A stretch of 64,000 nt of DNA from Chelativorans alearensis (GCF_010993735.1 NZ_WQNI01000009.1:186001-250000), one strand, 5' to 3'; positions 29,312 through 38,936 are shown, counted from the first letter of the stretch. Numbers and translations are program-made. The notes: generated by a model not told the origin, from the sequence alone.

Positions 29312-29560
29312 ATGCGAATCCCTACCGCCGTCTTATCCCTTGCCCTTCTCGCCACGCCGGCCATTGCCGCCGACACGGAGGGCACCATCACCGCGGTCGA
29401 CGAGGAGCGGATGACGATTACGCTCCATGACGGCGATACCTATAAGCTGCCCCCCGAGATCGACATGTCCGCCATCTCCGACGGCATGGAAGTCGTGATC
29501 GCTTACCGGGTCGATGATAACGGCGAAAAGCAGATCATGGACATGCTGCTGCCGGAATAA
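29312..29560 (+). CDS. DUF1344 small secreted protein
   Basis: This 82-aa protein has a signal peptide (MRIPTAVLSLALLATPAIAA) and a small beta-rich domain EGTITAVDEERMTITLHDGDTYKLP typical of DUF1344, a rhizobial periplasmic family of unknown function. The OB-like alternation of strands suggests a small barrel. GAGG lies nine bases before the ATG. It is divergent from aroC and converges with the phosphatase, one base apart. Confidence 0.85.
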   Translation: MRIPTAVLSLALLATPAIAADTEGTITAVDEERMTITLHDGDTYKLPPEIDMSAISDGMEVVIAYRVDDNGEKQIMDMLLPE

Positions 29561-29561
29561 G

Positions 29562-30149
29562 CTACAGCCATTCCAGCGCGCCATTGTCCACCCGCAGGAT
29601 CAGGTCCTGCGGGACGTTCAGTTCTGCCGCCTCTTCGGCCGACAGCCCACCCACCCAATGAAACACGGCGCGCATGACGCCGCCATGGGTGACGCATATG
29701 GTCGGCCTTTCCAGAGCATCCAGCCAACCCCGTACGCGCCACGCCAGCAGCTCGTAGCTTTCCGCCTCCGCCCCCGGCGGCAGGAAATGCCATTTGCGCT
29801 GCGCGCGTGCTCTGGTGCAGCCTGGCTCACGAGCTTCCAGCTCCTCATATGTGAGGCCCTGCCAGTCTCCGAAATGCACCTCCTTGAGGCGCGGGTCGGT
29901 GCTGTAGCCATGCGGGGGAAGGCCCATCTCGGTGCGCACCCGCTCCATGGTCTCGCAGGTGCGGCGTAGCGGGCTTGCAACGAAGTCGAAAGCGGCGGGG
30001 TCGTCTATGAGACCCGCCAGGCGACGGCCGTTGCGGTCTGCCTCGGCGCGGCCCTTGGCGTTGATATCGGTGTCCGCCTGCCCCTGAAACCGCTCCTCGA
30101 CGTTCCAGTCGGTCTGGCCGTGCCGGATGATGTAGAGAAGCGGAAGCAC
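29562..30149 (-). CDS. Histidine phosphatase family protein
   Basis: This 195-aa phosphoglycerate-mutase-like phosphatase has the catalytic RHG motif in YIIRHGQTDWN, ASPLRRTCETM, KEVHFGDWQGL and the second His in VTHGGVMRA. It dephosphorylates a small molecule or sugar phosphate; the substrate is not evident. It follows fabI on the same strand with a 31-bp gap. Confidence 0.88.
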   Translation of the reverse strand: MLPLLYIIRHGQTDWNVEERFQGQADTDINAKGRAEADRNGRRLAGLIDDPAAFDFVASPLRRTCETMERVRTEMGLPPHGYSTDPRLKEVHFGDWQGLTYEELEAREPGCTRARAQRKWHFLPPGAEAESYELLAWRVRGWLDALERPTICVTHGGVMRAVFHWVGGLSAEEAAELNVPQDLILRVDNGALEWL

Positions 30150-30180
30150 GGAAACCTCATGGACGGGCGCCCTGCCCGTA

Positions 30181-30999
30181 CTAGTCGTTCACCACGGAGA
30201 TATCGGGCGCATCGACGGCCTTCATGCCGACAACGTGGTAGCCCGAATCGACGTGCAGAACCTCGCCGGTCACGCCGCGCGCCAGATGCGAGAGGAGGTA
30301 GAGGGCGGTGTCGCCCACCTCCTCGATCGTCACCACCCGCTTCAGCGGCGAGTTGTACTCGTTCCAGCGTAGGATATAGCGGAAATCGCCGATGCCAGAG
30401 GCGGCGAGCGTCTTGATGGGGCCGGCCGAGACCGCGTTGACGCGGATGTTGGACCCGCCGAGATCGACGGCGAGATAGCGCACGCTGGCCTCGAGCGCTG
30501 CCTTGGCAACGCCCATGACGTTGTAGTGCGGCATCACCTTCTCGGCGCCGTAATAGGTCATGGTCAGGATGGAGCCGCCGTCCGCCATCAACGGCTCGGC
30601 GCGCTTGGCGACCGCCGTCAATGAATAGACCGAGATGTCCATGGTGCGCAGGAAATTGTCGCGTGTGGTCTCGACATAGCGCCCGGTCAGTTCGTCCTTG
30701 TCGGAGAAGGCGACGGCGTGGACGAGGAAGTCCAGCTTGCCCCAGCGCTTCTCGACTTCGGCGAACACCGCGTCGACGGTGTCTAGCTCGGTGACGTCGC
30801 AGTGACCGACGACGATGGCGCCCAGTTCGGCGGCCAGCGGCTCGACCCGTTTTTTCAGCGCGTCGCCCTGATAGGTCAGCGCCAGTTCGGCCCCTTCGGC
30901 CGCGCAGGCTTTGGCGATGCCCCAGGCGATCGAGCGATTGTTGGCTACACCGAGCACAAGCCCGCGCTTGCCGGCCATCAGGCCGTTACCACCTGCCAT
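30181..30999 (-). CDS. fabI: Enoyl-ACP reductase (NADH)
   Basis: This 272-aa short-chain dehydrogenase performs the last reduction in each fatty acid elongation cycle. It has the FabI-specific nucleotide motif GVANNRSIAWGIAKA and the active-site Tyr-x6-Lys (YNVMGVAK). The C-terminal part VTGEVLHVDSGYHVVGM is typical. The M at residue 8 is an alternative start. It is between the DnaJ-like gene and the phosphatase, all on the minus strand. Confidence 0.94.
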   Translation of the reverse strand: MAGGNGLMAGKRGLVLGVANNRSIAWGIAKACAAEGAELALTYQGDALKKRVEPLAAELGAIVVGHCDVTELDTVDAVFAEVEKRWGKLDFLVHAVAFSDKDELTGRYVETTRDNFLRTMDISVYSLTAVAKRAEPLMADGGSILTMTYYGAEKVMPHYNVMGVAKAALEASVRYLAVDLGGSNIRVNAVSAGPIKTLAASGIGDFRYILRWNEYNSPLKRVVTIEEVGDTALYLLSHLARGVTGEVLHVDSGYHVVGMKAVDAPDISVVND

Positions 31000-31096
31000 A
31001 GACGATTCTCCGAACTTGTTACGGCGAACGCCCTATCGCACAGCGATAGCAAAGCATCAAGTTGGCAGAAGGAGATGTGGGGGAAAAGGAGAAGCC

Positions 31097-32038
31097 CTAC
31101 TCGCTCTCCACGTTCTTGCGAAACAGCTTCTCCAGCGCCGCATCCCCTCCTTCCGGCAGCATGATGCGCACATGGGCATAAAAATCGCCGTTGCCGCCGC
31201 TCTTCAAAGGCAAGCCACGCCCCTTGAGCCTGAGCGTGCGGTCGGAGCTCGACCAGGCGGGCACGGCAACGGCCACCTTGCCGGTCGGCGTCTCCACCGC
31301 CACCTTGGCGCCGAGCACGGCGTCGCGCAAGCTCACGGGAAGGTCGGCATGCAGATCACGCCCCTCCACGCGGTAGCGCTTGTGCGGGCGCAGCTTCAGC
31401 TTCACCAGCGCATCGCCGCGTTCGCCGAAAGGTGTCTCGGCCCCCTGGCCCTTGAGGCGGATCGTCTGGCCGTCCTCGACATAGCGCGGCAGCTTCACGG
31501 CAATGCGCCGGTCGTCGGGGAAGACCGCCGTCACCTTGGCCGCGGTCGCCACGTCCTCAATGCTGACGGAGAGCGTGGCGTTGAGGTCGCCCAGCCCTTC
31601 CGGACGCGTGGTGCGCCGCGCACCCTGCGGGCCGCCATGCGAAAAAGCCTGGCCGAAGATTTCGCTGAAGATGTCGGCGCCGCTGAAAGGCTCGCCGTCC
31701 ATGCCGCTCGTGCGGAACTCGAAGTGGGTACGGCCCTGTCCGGCACCGGCACCGGCACGCCGGAAGCCGGCAAAGGGGTCGCCGTGGGCGCCACCCTCGA
31801 AGCCGTGGAAGCGCGGCTTACCGCTGGCGTCGATCTCGCCGTTGTCGAAGGCTTGCCGTGTCTTTTCGTTGCCGAGGATTTCGTAGGCCTGGCCGATTTC
31901 GGCAAAACGCTCCTTCGCCCGCGGGTCGTCCGGCCGCTGGTCGGGGTGGTACTTCTTGGCCAGGCGGCGATAGGCCGCCTTTATGTCCTTCGCCGGTGCG
32001 CCCTTCTGCACGCCCAGCGCCTCGTAAGGGTTCTTCAT
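31097..32038 (-). CDS. DnaJ/CbpA-type co-chaperone
   Basis: This 313-aa protein has a J domain at residues 1-70 with the HPD motif (KYHPDQRP), then a Gly/Phe-rich linker and two DnaJ C-terminal beta domains. The zinc-finger CxxCxGxG repeats of DnaJ are missing, so it is a type II (CbpA-like) co-chaperone that stimulates DnaK ATPase. It precedes fabI by 97 bp. Confidence 0.92.
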   Translation of the reverse strand: MKNPYEALGVQKGAPAKDIKAAYRRLAKKYHPDQRPDDPRAKERFAEIGQAYEILGNEKTRQAFDNGEIDASGKPRFHGFEGGAHGDPFAGFRRAGAGAGQGRTHFEFRTSGMDGEPFSGADIFSEIFGQAFSHGGPQGARRTTRPEGLGDLNATLSVSIEDVATAAKVTAVFPDDRRIAVKLPRYVEDGQTIRLKGQGAETPFGERGDALVKLKLRPHKRYRVEGRDLHADLPVSLRDAVLGAKVAVETPTGKVAVAVPAWSSSDRTLRLKGRGLPLKSGGNGDFYAHVRIMLPEGGDAALEKLFRKNVESE

Positions 32039-32156
32039 CGTCAGCCTTGCCCAAGGAGCGGCGGGAAAGCCGTCAACCGGGTGTTTTGCATAGGTTTTCG
32101 GTCGCGCCAGTTATATGCGCATTGGCGGAGCAGAATTCCAGTATCCTGCGGTATGG

Positions 32157-32588
32157 CTACAGCATTGCAAAGGCGCGCGTGTGCAAAAAGCCCGTTGCGC
32201 CCTCACAAGCAAGCCCTCGGTAGAGGTTGATGCCATCAAAGCTTTGGCGCGTCGTGGTGAAGGCAAGGCAATCTTGCCCGTCCGCTTCCTGCTTTGTCAC
32301 GGCGGTAATCCTGCCGCGTGCGCCGCTTACCGGGTTCTCCCATTCGTGGCCGACAGCATCCAGTACTTCGCGCGCCAGGACGGCGAGGACGATCTCGGCA
32401 TCGGTCTCCTTGCCAGACGCGGTGATAGCCGGCACGGAGGCGGTGGTGATGGTCCCGTCCGACCGCTGGCCGACGGTGTCTTGCGCGCTGGCCGCACAGC
32501 CGTGTGCCAGCGCCGCAAAAACACAAAGAAGTGCCGCCTTTCTGAGAAGGCGCAGCACCAAACGGGCTCCGTTATCTGCCCCTTGCAT
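32157..32588 (-). CDS. Secreted surface-antigen-like protein (RT0821/Lpp0805 type)
   Basis: This protein of about 143 aa has a hydrophobic signal (LLCVFAALAHGCAASA), possibly a lipoprotein with the cysteine of HGC. The body has HEWENPVSGARGRITAV, DCLAFTTTRQ and LYRGLACEGATGFLH, the pattern of the RT0821/Lpp0805 surface protein group. Function unknown. Divergent from pdxH, with 50 bp between the starts. Confidence 0.65.
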   Translation of the reverse strand: MQGADNGARLVLRLLRKAALLCVFAALAHGCAASAQDTVGQRSDGTITTASVPAITASGKETDAEIVLAVLAREVLDAVGHEWENPVSGARGRITAVTKQEADGQDCLAFTTTRQSFDGINLYRGLACEGATGFLHTRAFAML

Positions 32589-32638
32589 CGGCCCCCGCAA
32601 TCGGCATGCTCCGCAAAACAGCATAAGTGAGCAGGACG

Positions 32639-33253
32639 ATGGTTACGAATGCCTTAAACGAGAGCGATTTCACCGAAAGCGGCGACCCCTATCGCCTGTT
32701 CGGTGAATGGCTGGTGGACGCCGAGGGTTCGGAACCGAACGATCCCAACGCCACGGCGCTGGCGACCGTGGACGCGGACGGCATGCCCAATGTGCGCATG
32801 GTGCTGCTCAAGGGTTTCGACGAGCGCGGCTTCGTCTTCTACACGAACTTCGAAAGCGCCAAGGGGCAGGAGATCCTCTCCTCGATGAAGGCCGCCATGT
32901 GCTTCCATTGGAAGAGCCTGCGTCGGCAGGTGCGCGTGCGCGGGCCGGTGGAACAGGTGAGCGAGGAGGAGGCGGACGCCTATTTCGCCTCCCGCCCCCG
33001 TGGCAGCCGCATCGGCGCCTGGGCCTCGAAACAGTCGCGGCCGCTGGAGAGTCGCTTTGCGCTGGAAAAGGCGGTGGCGGAATATACGGCCAAGTTCGCC
33101 ATCGGCGCGATCCCGCGGCCGGAGTACTGGTCGGGCCTGCGGATTGTGCCGGACAGCATCGAATTCTGGCACGACCGCCCCTTCCGGCTGCACGACCGGG
33201 TGATCTTCAGGCGCGTGGAGGGCGGCTGGGAGAAGACGCGGCTTTATCCCTAA
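32639..33253 (+). CDS. pdxH: Pyridoxamine 5'-phosphate oxidase
   Basis: This 204-aa FMN enzyme converts PMP and PNP to pyridoxal phosphate. Signatures: [60 protein letters not shown] and [13 protein letters not shown]. The ATG at 32639 was chosen; a GTG at 32627 in frame adds four residues and is nearly as good. Confidence 0.95.
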   Translation: MVTNALNESDFTESGDPYRLFGEWLVDAEGSEPNDPNATALATVDADGMPNVRMVLLKGFDERGFVFYTNFESAKGQEILSSMKAAMCFHWKSLRRQVRVRGPVEQVSEEEADAYFASRPRGSRIGAWASKQSRPLESRFALEKAVAEYTAKFAIGAIPRPEYWSGLRIVPDSIEFWHDRPFRLHDRVIFRRVEGGWEKTRLYP

Positions 33254-33280
33254 GCGGACCCTTGCTTGTAAGGCGGACGC

Positions 33281-34039
33281 TCAGGCGCCGTCCCGCTTCC
33301 GGTTCATGAAGGCCGTGAAGGCGGCGCGGGCTTCGTCCGATTTCAGCCGCGCGCGAAAGTGTTCGCCCTCCTCCCGTATACGCGCAAAAACCTCATCACG
33401 GGGTCCGCGCAAAAGATCACGCGTGATCCGCAGCGCCTCCGGCGGTTTTGCCGCAAGGGCTCGGGCGGCGGAAAGGGCCGTTTTCTCCAGCGAGGAAGCG
33501 TCGACGATGCGGTGGATAAGGCCCGCCGCGAGCGCCGCCTCGGCGTCCAGCGCCTCGCCCAGCGCCAGAAGCGCGAAGGCGCGCTGGGGGCCGAGGACGC
33601 GGGGGCCGAGCAGGCTGGAGCCTGCCTCCGGCACAAGGCCGAGGTCGACGAACGGTGTCCGGAAGACGGTCTCCGGCGTGGCGAAGGTCAGGTCGCAATG
33701 CAGGTTGATCGTGGTGCCGATGCCAACGGCGATGCCGTCGACGCCCGAAACCAAGGGCTTCCTGCAGCCGGCGAGCGCCAGCAGAAAATCGAACACCTCT
33801 TCGCCGCCCTCCCCGCCGGTGGCGACGGTGAGGAAATCGGCAAGGTCGTTGCCCGCGGAGAAGGCCTCCGGTCCACCGAAGATCGCATGGCATCGCACCG
33901 CCTCGTCGCCGTCGCCCTCGGTGAGCGCAGTGGCCATGGCGGCGTACATCGCCCGGGTGATGGCGTTCTTCTTCTCCGGCCGGTTGAGGCGGATGATCTG
34001 CACCGCATCGCGGCGCTCGACGAGGATGTGGTCGGTCAT
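33281..34039 (-). CDS. Enoyl-CoA hydratase/isomerase family protein
   Basis: This 252-aa crotonase-fold protein has the oxyanion-hole motifs FSAGNDLADF and GIAVGIGTTI. Of the two hydratase glutamates only the second is clear (GLVPEAGS); the first position reads FRTPFVDLG, so isomerase activity (moving an enoyl double bond) is at least as likely as hydration. It begins two bases after the acyl-CoA dehydrogenase stop, so the two form one beta-oxidation-type unit. Confidence 0.88.
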   Translation of the reverse strand: MTDHILVERRDAVQIIRLNRPEKKNAITRAMYAAMATALTEGDGDEAVRCHAIFGGPEAFSAGNDLADFLTVATGGEGGEEVFDFLLALAGCRKPLVSGVDGIAVGIGTTINLHCDLTFATPETVFRTPFVDLGLVPEAGSSLLGPRVLGPQRAFALLALGEALDAEAALAAGLIHRIVDASSLEKTALSAARALAAKPPEALRITRDLLRGPRDEVFARIREEGEHFRARLKSDEARAAFTAFMNRKRDGA

Positions 34040-34041
34040 GC

Positions 34042-35817
34042 TCAGCCCTCCACCAACGCGCCGGCAGCCGCGATCAGGCTTTCCGCGCCCTCGATCACCG
34101 TGCGTTTCAACGCCGCCGTCTCGGCCAAATGGTTTTCCGCGAGATAGCGGCTGAGGCGCGCCTGCGCGGCATTTCCCGCCGAAACCGCGCCGCGCGCCAC
34201 CATGACAGCGCCGGCGGCGAGCGCGAAAAGACGCAGATAGGGCGTGGCGCCGCACAAGGCGGCCTCCGCCTGCCCCTCCCCCTGAAGGCGCAGAAGATGC
34301 TCCGTCGCTTCCTCCAGATCGTCCAGCGCCGCGCTTAGGCGCTCCCCGGTCTCGCCCAGTTCCGGCATGTTGGCGCCACGCACGGTCTCGGCGTCCTGCC
34401 GCAATTCGGCGATGAAGCCGCGCACATGCGCGCCGTCAGCCTGCGGCAGCTTGCGCATGACGAGATCGATAGCCTGGATGCCGTTGGTGCCCTCGTAGAT
34501 CGGGGCAATGCGCGCATCGCGCAAAAGCGCGGCCGCGCCGGTCTCCTCGATATAGCCCATGCCGCCGTGCACCTGTAGGCCGAGCGAGGCGACCTCGACG
34601 CCGACGTCGGTCGGGAAAGCCTTGGCGAGCGGCGTGAGCAGGTTCGCCCGATGCTGCCAATGGGCGACCTCCTCTCCACCGGTGAAGCGGGCCATGTCCA
34701 TCGCATGGGCGCAGGAATAGGCGATGGCGCGCGCAGCCTGCGTCATGGCCTTCATAGTCAAAAGCGTGCGCTTGACGTCCGGGTGTTCGACGATGGGGCT
34801 CATCTCACCGCCCTTGTCGCCCTCGGCCCGGCCCTGGCGGCGCTCGCGCGCGTAGGCGAATGCCTTCTGGTATGCGGCCTCGGCTACCGCCACGCCCTGC
34901 ATGCCAACGGCGAGGCGAGCGTTGTTCATCATGGTGAACATGCAGGCGAGCCCGCGGTTCTCCTCGCCGACCAGCCAGCCGACCGCGCCGGGCGTGGCGC
35001 CGAACTTTCCGTCGCCGTAGATCATGGTGCAGGTGGGCGAGCCGTGGATGCCCATCTTGTGCTCGATCGAGGCGCAGAAGACGTCGTTGCGCGGGCCGAG
35101 CGAGCCGTCATCGCCCACCAGGAACTTCGGCACCAGGAAGAGCGAGATACCCTTGGTGCCGGCCGGCGCATCCGGCAGGCGTGCCAGCACGAGGTGCACG
35201 ATGTTTTCAGTGAAGTCCTGCTCGCCGTAGGTGATGAATATCTTTTGGCCGAAGATGCGGTAGGTGCCGTCGGCAGCACGTTCAGCGCGCGCCTTGAGCG
35301 CGCCGAGGTCGGAACCGGCCTGCGGCTCCGTCAGGTTCATGGTGCCCATCCATTCGCCGGTGACGAGCTTTTCCAGATAGGTTTTCTTCAGGTCCTCGCC
35401 GGCGTGCTTTTCCAGCGCCTCGATGGCGCCCATGGTGAGCGTCGGGCCGATGGCGAAGGCCATGGAGCCGGAATTCCACATCTCGAGCGCGGCCACGGCA
35501 AGCATCATCGGCAGGCCCTGCCCGCCCCAATGCTCGGGCGCGGCCAGCGCATTCCACCCACCCTCGCACCATTTGCGGTAAAGCTCGGGCCAGCCGGGCG
35601 GTGTGGTCACTTCACCACTCTTCAGCTGCGCGCCCCTCTCGTCGCCGATGCGGGCCAGTGGCGCGATCTCCTCGCTGGCGAAGCGGCCGGCCTCGGTCAG
35701 TATGGCCGAGACGAGATCGGGCGAAAGGTCGCCGGCGAGCCCCTCGTCCAGCATCTTCTTCAGCCCGGCGACATGAGTGAGCGTGTGGCCGATCTCCTCC
35801 ACGGGTGCGCGATACAT
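34042..35817 (-). CDS. Acyl-CoA dehydrogenase with C-terminal extension
   Basis: This 591-aa FAD enzyme has the ACAD N-terminal, middle (MNLTEPQAGSDLGALK, IFGQKIFITYGEQD) and C-terminal domains (YIEETGAAALLRDARIAPIYEGTNGIQA) plus an extra C-terminal domain seen in the larger 590-600-aa subfamily. It oxidises acyl-CoA to enoyl-CoA, passing electrons to ETF. GAGGAGG precedes the ATG at 35817. The adjacent crotonase and the LiuR-like operator upstream suggest fatty acid or branched-chain degradation. Confidence 0.93.
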   Translation of the reverse strand: MYRAPVEEIGHTLTHVAGLKKMLDEGLAGDLSPDLVSAILTEAGRFASEEIAPLARIGDERGAQLKSGEVTTPPGWPELYRKWCEGGWNALAAPEHWGGQGLPMMLAVAALEMWNSGSMAFAIGPTLTMGAIEALEKHAGEDLKKTYLEKLVTGEWMGTMNLTEPQAGSDLGALKARAERAADGTYRIFGQKIFITYGEQDFTENIVHLVLARLPDAPAGTKGISLFLVPKFLVGDDGSLGPRNDVFCASIEHKMGIHGSPTCTMIYGDGKFGATPGAVGWLVGEENRGLACMFTMMNNARLAVGMQGVAVAEAAYQKAFAYARERRQGRAEGDKGGEMSPIVEHPDVKRTLLTMKAMTQAARAIAYSCAHAMDMARFTGGEEVAHWQHRANLLTPLAKAFPTDVGVEVASLGLQVHGGMGYIEETGAAALLRDARIAPIYEGTNGIQAIDLVMRKLPQADGAHVRGFIAELRQDAETVRGANMPELGETGERLSAALDDLEEATEHLLRLQGEGQAEAALCGATPYLRLFALAAGAVMVARGAVSAGNAAQARLSRYLAENHLAETAALKRTVIEGAESLIAAAGALVEG

Positions 35818-35895
35818 GGCTTGCCTCCTCGATACCCGGCGCTTGGGAAGGAGCCTAGTCGCGCCCTGCCCGCACGACCAGCCCTGCCCGCACGA

Positions 35896-35924
35896 CCGAT
35901 AGTTTCTTTTTACGTAAACGTCAA
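35896..35924 (-). promoter_or_regulatory. Promoter with overlapping LiuR-like operator
   Basis: The minus strand has TTGACG (35919-35924), 17 bp, TATCGG (35896-35901). The same -35 is part of the near-palindrome TTTACGTAAACGTCAA at 35909-35924, which resembles the MerR-family LiuR sites known for acyl-CoA degradation genes. A protein bound there would cover the -35 and control the acyl-CoA dehydrogenase pair. Confidence 0.55.
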
Positions 35925-35995
35925 ATACAACCGCCTTGAGCTGCCGACGAGCAGGCGGTAGGACAGATCCAACCGCTATCCTCGAGGAGGCGCCC

Positions 35996-36217
35996 ATGCT
36001 CGCGCGGCCGGAAAAGTACCAATGCATCGAGTGCGGCAAGGCCATGGGCACGCCCGACTTCGCCTATCACGAGGGGCGCATCGAGCATGGCCCTGCCTAC
36101 TGGTGCGACCGCGGTATCCTCTGCTCCATCCAATGCTCTTTGGCCCACCACCAAAAGCGCCAGGCAGAAGGCACGCAGCCGCAGCGACCAGCACCGAATC
36201 CCTTCGAAGACGATTGA
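35996..36217 (+). CDS. Small cysteine-rich protein, function unknown
   Basis: This 73-aa protein has a likely zinc-binding core: CIECGKAMGTPDF, then a His in YHEGRIEHG, then WCDRGILCSIQC. GAGGAGG lies just before the ATG. I do not recognise a named family. It is divergent from the acyl-CoA dehydrogenase gene and shares its regulatory gap. Confidence 0.7.
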   Translation: MLARPEKYQCIECGKAMGTPDFAYHEGRIEHGPAYWCDRGILCSIQCSLAHHQKRQAEGTQPQRPAPNPFEDD

Positions 36218-36290
36218 GCACGGCTCGAAGGCGTCGGCGCCCGCGACCACATCGGCTTCCAATCTCCCTCCCCGCAACGTGGCGGAACGG

Positions 36291-37571
36291 CTAGAGACCC
36301 GACGCCTCGCGCTTGACGGCGCGCCAGCCGATGTCGCGGCGGCAGAAACCTTGCGGCCAGTCGATGCGGTCGACGGCGCGATAGGCTGCCTCGCGCGCCG
36401 CGGTGACGTTCGCGCCCAGCGCCGTCACGTTCAAGACGCGCCCGCCATTGGCGACGAGCACGCCGTCGCGTAGCGCGGTGCCTGCGTGGAATATCTCGAC
36501 ACCTTCCTCGCCCGCCGCTTCAACACCTTTGATCACGCTGCCCTTCTTGGGGGCTGCGGGGTAACCGTCGGCCGCCAGCACCACGGTCAGCGCCGCCTCG
36601 TCGCGCCAGCGCGCCGACATGTGCGCCAATTGGCCGTCGGCGGCGCCCTTCACCAAGGCGAGGAGATCGTCCTTGAGGCGGGGCATCAGCACCTGACATT
36701 CCGGATCGCCGAAGCGGACATTGTATTCGATGAGGCTCGGGCCGTCGGGGGTGATCATCAGCCCCGCATAGAGCACGCCGGTGAACGGCGCGCCCATTTC
36801 CGCCATACCCTTCAGGGTCGGCTCGATGATCTCGCGCATGCAACGCTCGACCATCGCCTCGGTCATCACCGGCGCCGGTGAATAGGCGCCCATGCCACCC
36901 GTGTTCGGGCCGGTATCGCCTTCGCGCACGCGTTTGTGGTCCTGTGCCGTGCCGAAGGGCAGCGCCGTCTTGCCGTCGCACAGGCAGAAGAAGCTGGCCT
37001 CCTCGCCTTCCAGGAACTCCTCGATCACCACTTCCGCGCCCGAGGCGCCGAAAAGGCCGGAGAAGCAATCGTCAATGGCCGCGTAGGCCTCGTCCTCGCT
37101 CATGGCGATCGCGACGCCCTTGCCGGCGGCGAGCCCGTCCGCCTTGACGACGATGGGCGCGCCGACGTTGCGCACATAATCCTTGGCGTGGGTTGCATCG
37201 GCAAAGCGGGCATAGGCGGCGGTGGGAATGCCGTAGCGGCTGCACAGGTCCTTGGTGAAGCCTTTGGAGCCCTCCAGGCGTGCCGCTTCCGCCGTCGGAC
37301 CGAAGACGGGAATGCCGGCGGCGATCAGGTCGTCGGCCAGCCCCGCCACCAGTGGTGCCTCGGGCCCCACCACCACCAGATCGATCGCCTGGCCGTGGCA
37401 GAAGTCGACCACCGCCCGGTGATCCTTCTCGCTGAGTGCCACGCACTCGGCGTGCTGCGCGATGCCGGGGTTTCCGGGAGCGGCGTAAAGCTTCTCCAGC
37501 ATGGGCGAGGCGGCGATCTTCCAGGCCAGCGCGTGTTCGCGACCGCCCGAACCGATGAGGAGAACCTTCAT
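36291..37571 (-). CDS. purD: Phosphoribosylamine-glycine ligase
   Basis: This 426-aa ATP-grasp enzyme is the second step of purine synthesis, joining glycine to phosphoribosylamine. Signatures: [57 protein letters not shown] and [10 protein letters not shown]. The ATG at 37571 starts the MKVLL segment directly; a TTG nine bases upstream is unlikely. Confidence 0.96.
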   Translation of the reverse strand: MKVLLIGSGGREHALAWKIAASPMLEKLYAAPGNPGIAQHAECVALSEKDHRAVVDFCHGQAIDLVVVGPEAPLVAGLADDLIAAGIPVFGPTAEAARLEGSKGFTKDLCSRYGIPTAAYARFADATHAKDYVRNVGAPIVVKADGLAAGKGVAIAMSEDEAYAAIDDCFSGLFGASGAEVVIEEFLEGEEASFFCLCDGKTALPFGTAQDHKRVREGDTGPNTGGMGAYSPAPVMTEAMVERCMREIIEPTLKGMAEMGAPFTGVLYAGLMITPDGPSLIEYNVRFGDPECQVLMPRLKDDLLALVKGAADGQLAHMSARWRDEAALTVVLAADGYPAAPKKGSVIKGVEAAGEEGVEIFHAGTALRDGVLVANGGRVLNVTALGANVTAAREAAYRAVDRIDWPQGFCRRDIGWRAVKREASGL

Positions 37572-37611
37572 GTCGCCCAAAGCCCTGCTTCAATCCACTC
37601 TGCCGGCAACG

Positions 37612-37640
37612 GGCTATGGCCGAAATGGCCAAAGGTCAAG
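37612..37640 (-). promoter_or_regulatory. Possible purD promoter
   Basis: CTTGAC (37635-37640) and ATAGCC (37612-37617) on the minus strand are 17 bp apart, 41 bases before purD. The -35 is ideal for rhizobia, the -10 is weak. Confidence 0.35.
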
Positions 37641-37780
37641 CGCGCGCTCGGCATGTCCAGAAAGAAGTGAAAGGCCATTCGGGCTTTATACGCCAATCAT
37701 CGTACCAATCACCGCCGGCATCTTGACGGCGCGCCCGCGCCTTGCCACTCCACAGGGACACAGCGACGAAAGGCAAGGGC

Positions 37781-38764
37781 ATGGATATCATCCAGTCACG
37801 GCAGGCACGGGGCCGCGTGGCCGATGCGCCGTCGGGCCATTGGGCCTATCGGCTCCTGCCGCGCGCGGCGTGGCCTTACGCACAGCTTGCGCGGTGGGAC
37901 AGGCCGATCGGCTGGAAGCTTCTCTTGTGGCCGTGCTGGTGGTCGCTCGCCATGGCGGCGAGTGCGGGCGCCGAGCCCGGCGCGCCGCTTCTGAGCGTCC
38001 TGCCGTCGCCCTTTCTGCTGGCGCTCTTCCTCGTCGGCGCGGTCGCCATGCGGGGGGCCGGCTGCACCTACAACGACCTGGTGGACCAGGATATCGACGA
38101 GGCGGTGGAGCGCACGCGCTCGCGGCCTCTTCCTTCCGGCCAGGTGTCGCGGCGCCAGGCCTGGGCGTTCCTCCTCGCGCAGGCGCTCGTTGGTCTTCTC
38201 GTGCTCGTGCAGTTCAACGGCTTTGCCATCCTTCTCGGCTGCGCATCGCTCCTGGTGGTGGCGGTCTACCCCTTTGCAAAAAGATTCACGAACTGGCCGC
38301 AACTCTTTCTGGGGCTTGCCTTTTCATGGGGTGCGCTGCTCGGGTGGGCAGCGCATTTCGGCAGCCTCTCGCTGGCGCCCTTCCTGCTCTACTGCGGCTC
38401 CATCCTGTGGGTGATCGGCTACGACACGATCTACGCCCACCAGGACAAGGAGGACGACGCCATCGTCGGTGTGCGCTCCACCGCACGGCTTTTCGGAGAG
38501 AAGACGAAACCCTGGCTTATCGGCCTCTACGGCATGGCCCTCCTCTTCTTCGCCGTCGCCTTTGCCAACGCCGCCGTCCCCATGCCGGCACTGGCCGGGC
38601 TGGTGGCGGCGGGCGCGCATATGGCGCGGCAGGTGCGCACGCTCGACATCGACGACCCCGACCAGTGCCTGGCGCTCTTCAAGTCCAATTCGGTGGTCGG
38701 CTGGCTGATCTTCCTCGGCCTTCTGGGCGGCGGCGTGTGGGCGACGGTCAGCCCTTATTTTTGA
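37781..38764 (+). CDS. ubiA: 4-hydroxybenzoate octaprenyltransferase
   Basis: This 327-aa integral membrane prenyltransferase attaches the polyprenyl tail to 4-hydroxybenzoate in ubiquinone synthesis. The first Asp motif is TYNDLVDQDIDEAVERTRSRP and the second DTIYAHQDKEDDAIVG. About eight helices. AAGG six bases before the ATG at 37781 supports this start over one 39 bases upstream. Its prenyl donor would come from the synthase at 49414-50445. Confidence 0.94.
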   Translation: MDIIQSRQARGRVADAPSGHWAYRLLPRAAWPYAQLARWDRPIGWKLLLWPCWWSLAMAASAGAEPGAPLLSVLPSPFLLALFLVGAVAMRGAGCTYNDLVDQDIDEAVERTRSRPLPSGQVSRRQAWAFLLAQALVGLLVLVQFNGFAILLGCASLLVVAVYPFAKRFTNWPQLFLGLAFSWGALLGWAAHFGSLSLAPFLLYCGSILWVIGYDTIYAHQDKEDDAIVGVRSTARLFGEKTKPWLIGLYGMALLFFAVAFANAAVPMPALAGLVAAGAHMARQVRTLDIDDPDQCLALFKSNSVVGWLIFLGLLGGGVWATVSPYF

Positions 38765-38797
38765 GATGGCGTGAGGTTCACCACGGAGAGGTAGTGC

Positions 38798-38936
38798 ATG
38801 CCTTCACCCTCGTCCTTCGTCCCTCGACAAGCTCAGGAGGCTCAGGATGAGGGCGAGGCATCGTCGTGCCGGCACTGACCTTGGAGGTCAAGCGCAAACA
38901 CAAGCCCTCATGGTGAGCCTGTCGAACCACGAGGGC
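38798..38936. repeat. Composite palindromic intergenic repeat
   Basis: Arms near 38798-38816 and 38844-38861 (core ACCCTCGTCCT / AGGATGAGGG) form an imperfect hairpin containing TCGACAAGCTCAGGA. A second unit at 38905-38936 has CATGGTGAGCCTGTCGAACCA. Both match the GACAAGCTCA/GAGCCTGTCGA style of dispersed rhizobial repeats. It fills the 207-bp gap between ubiA and the convergent DUF6101 gene. Confidence 0.6.
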
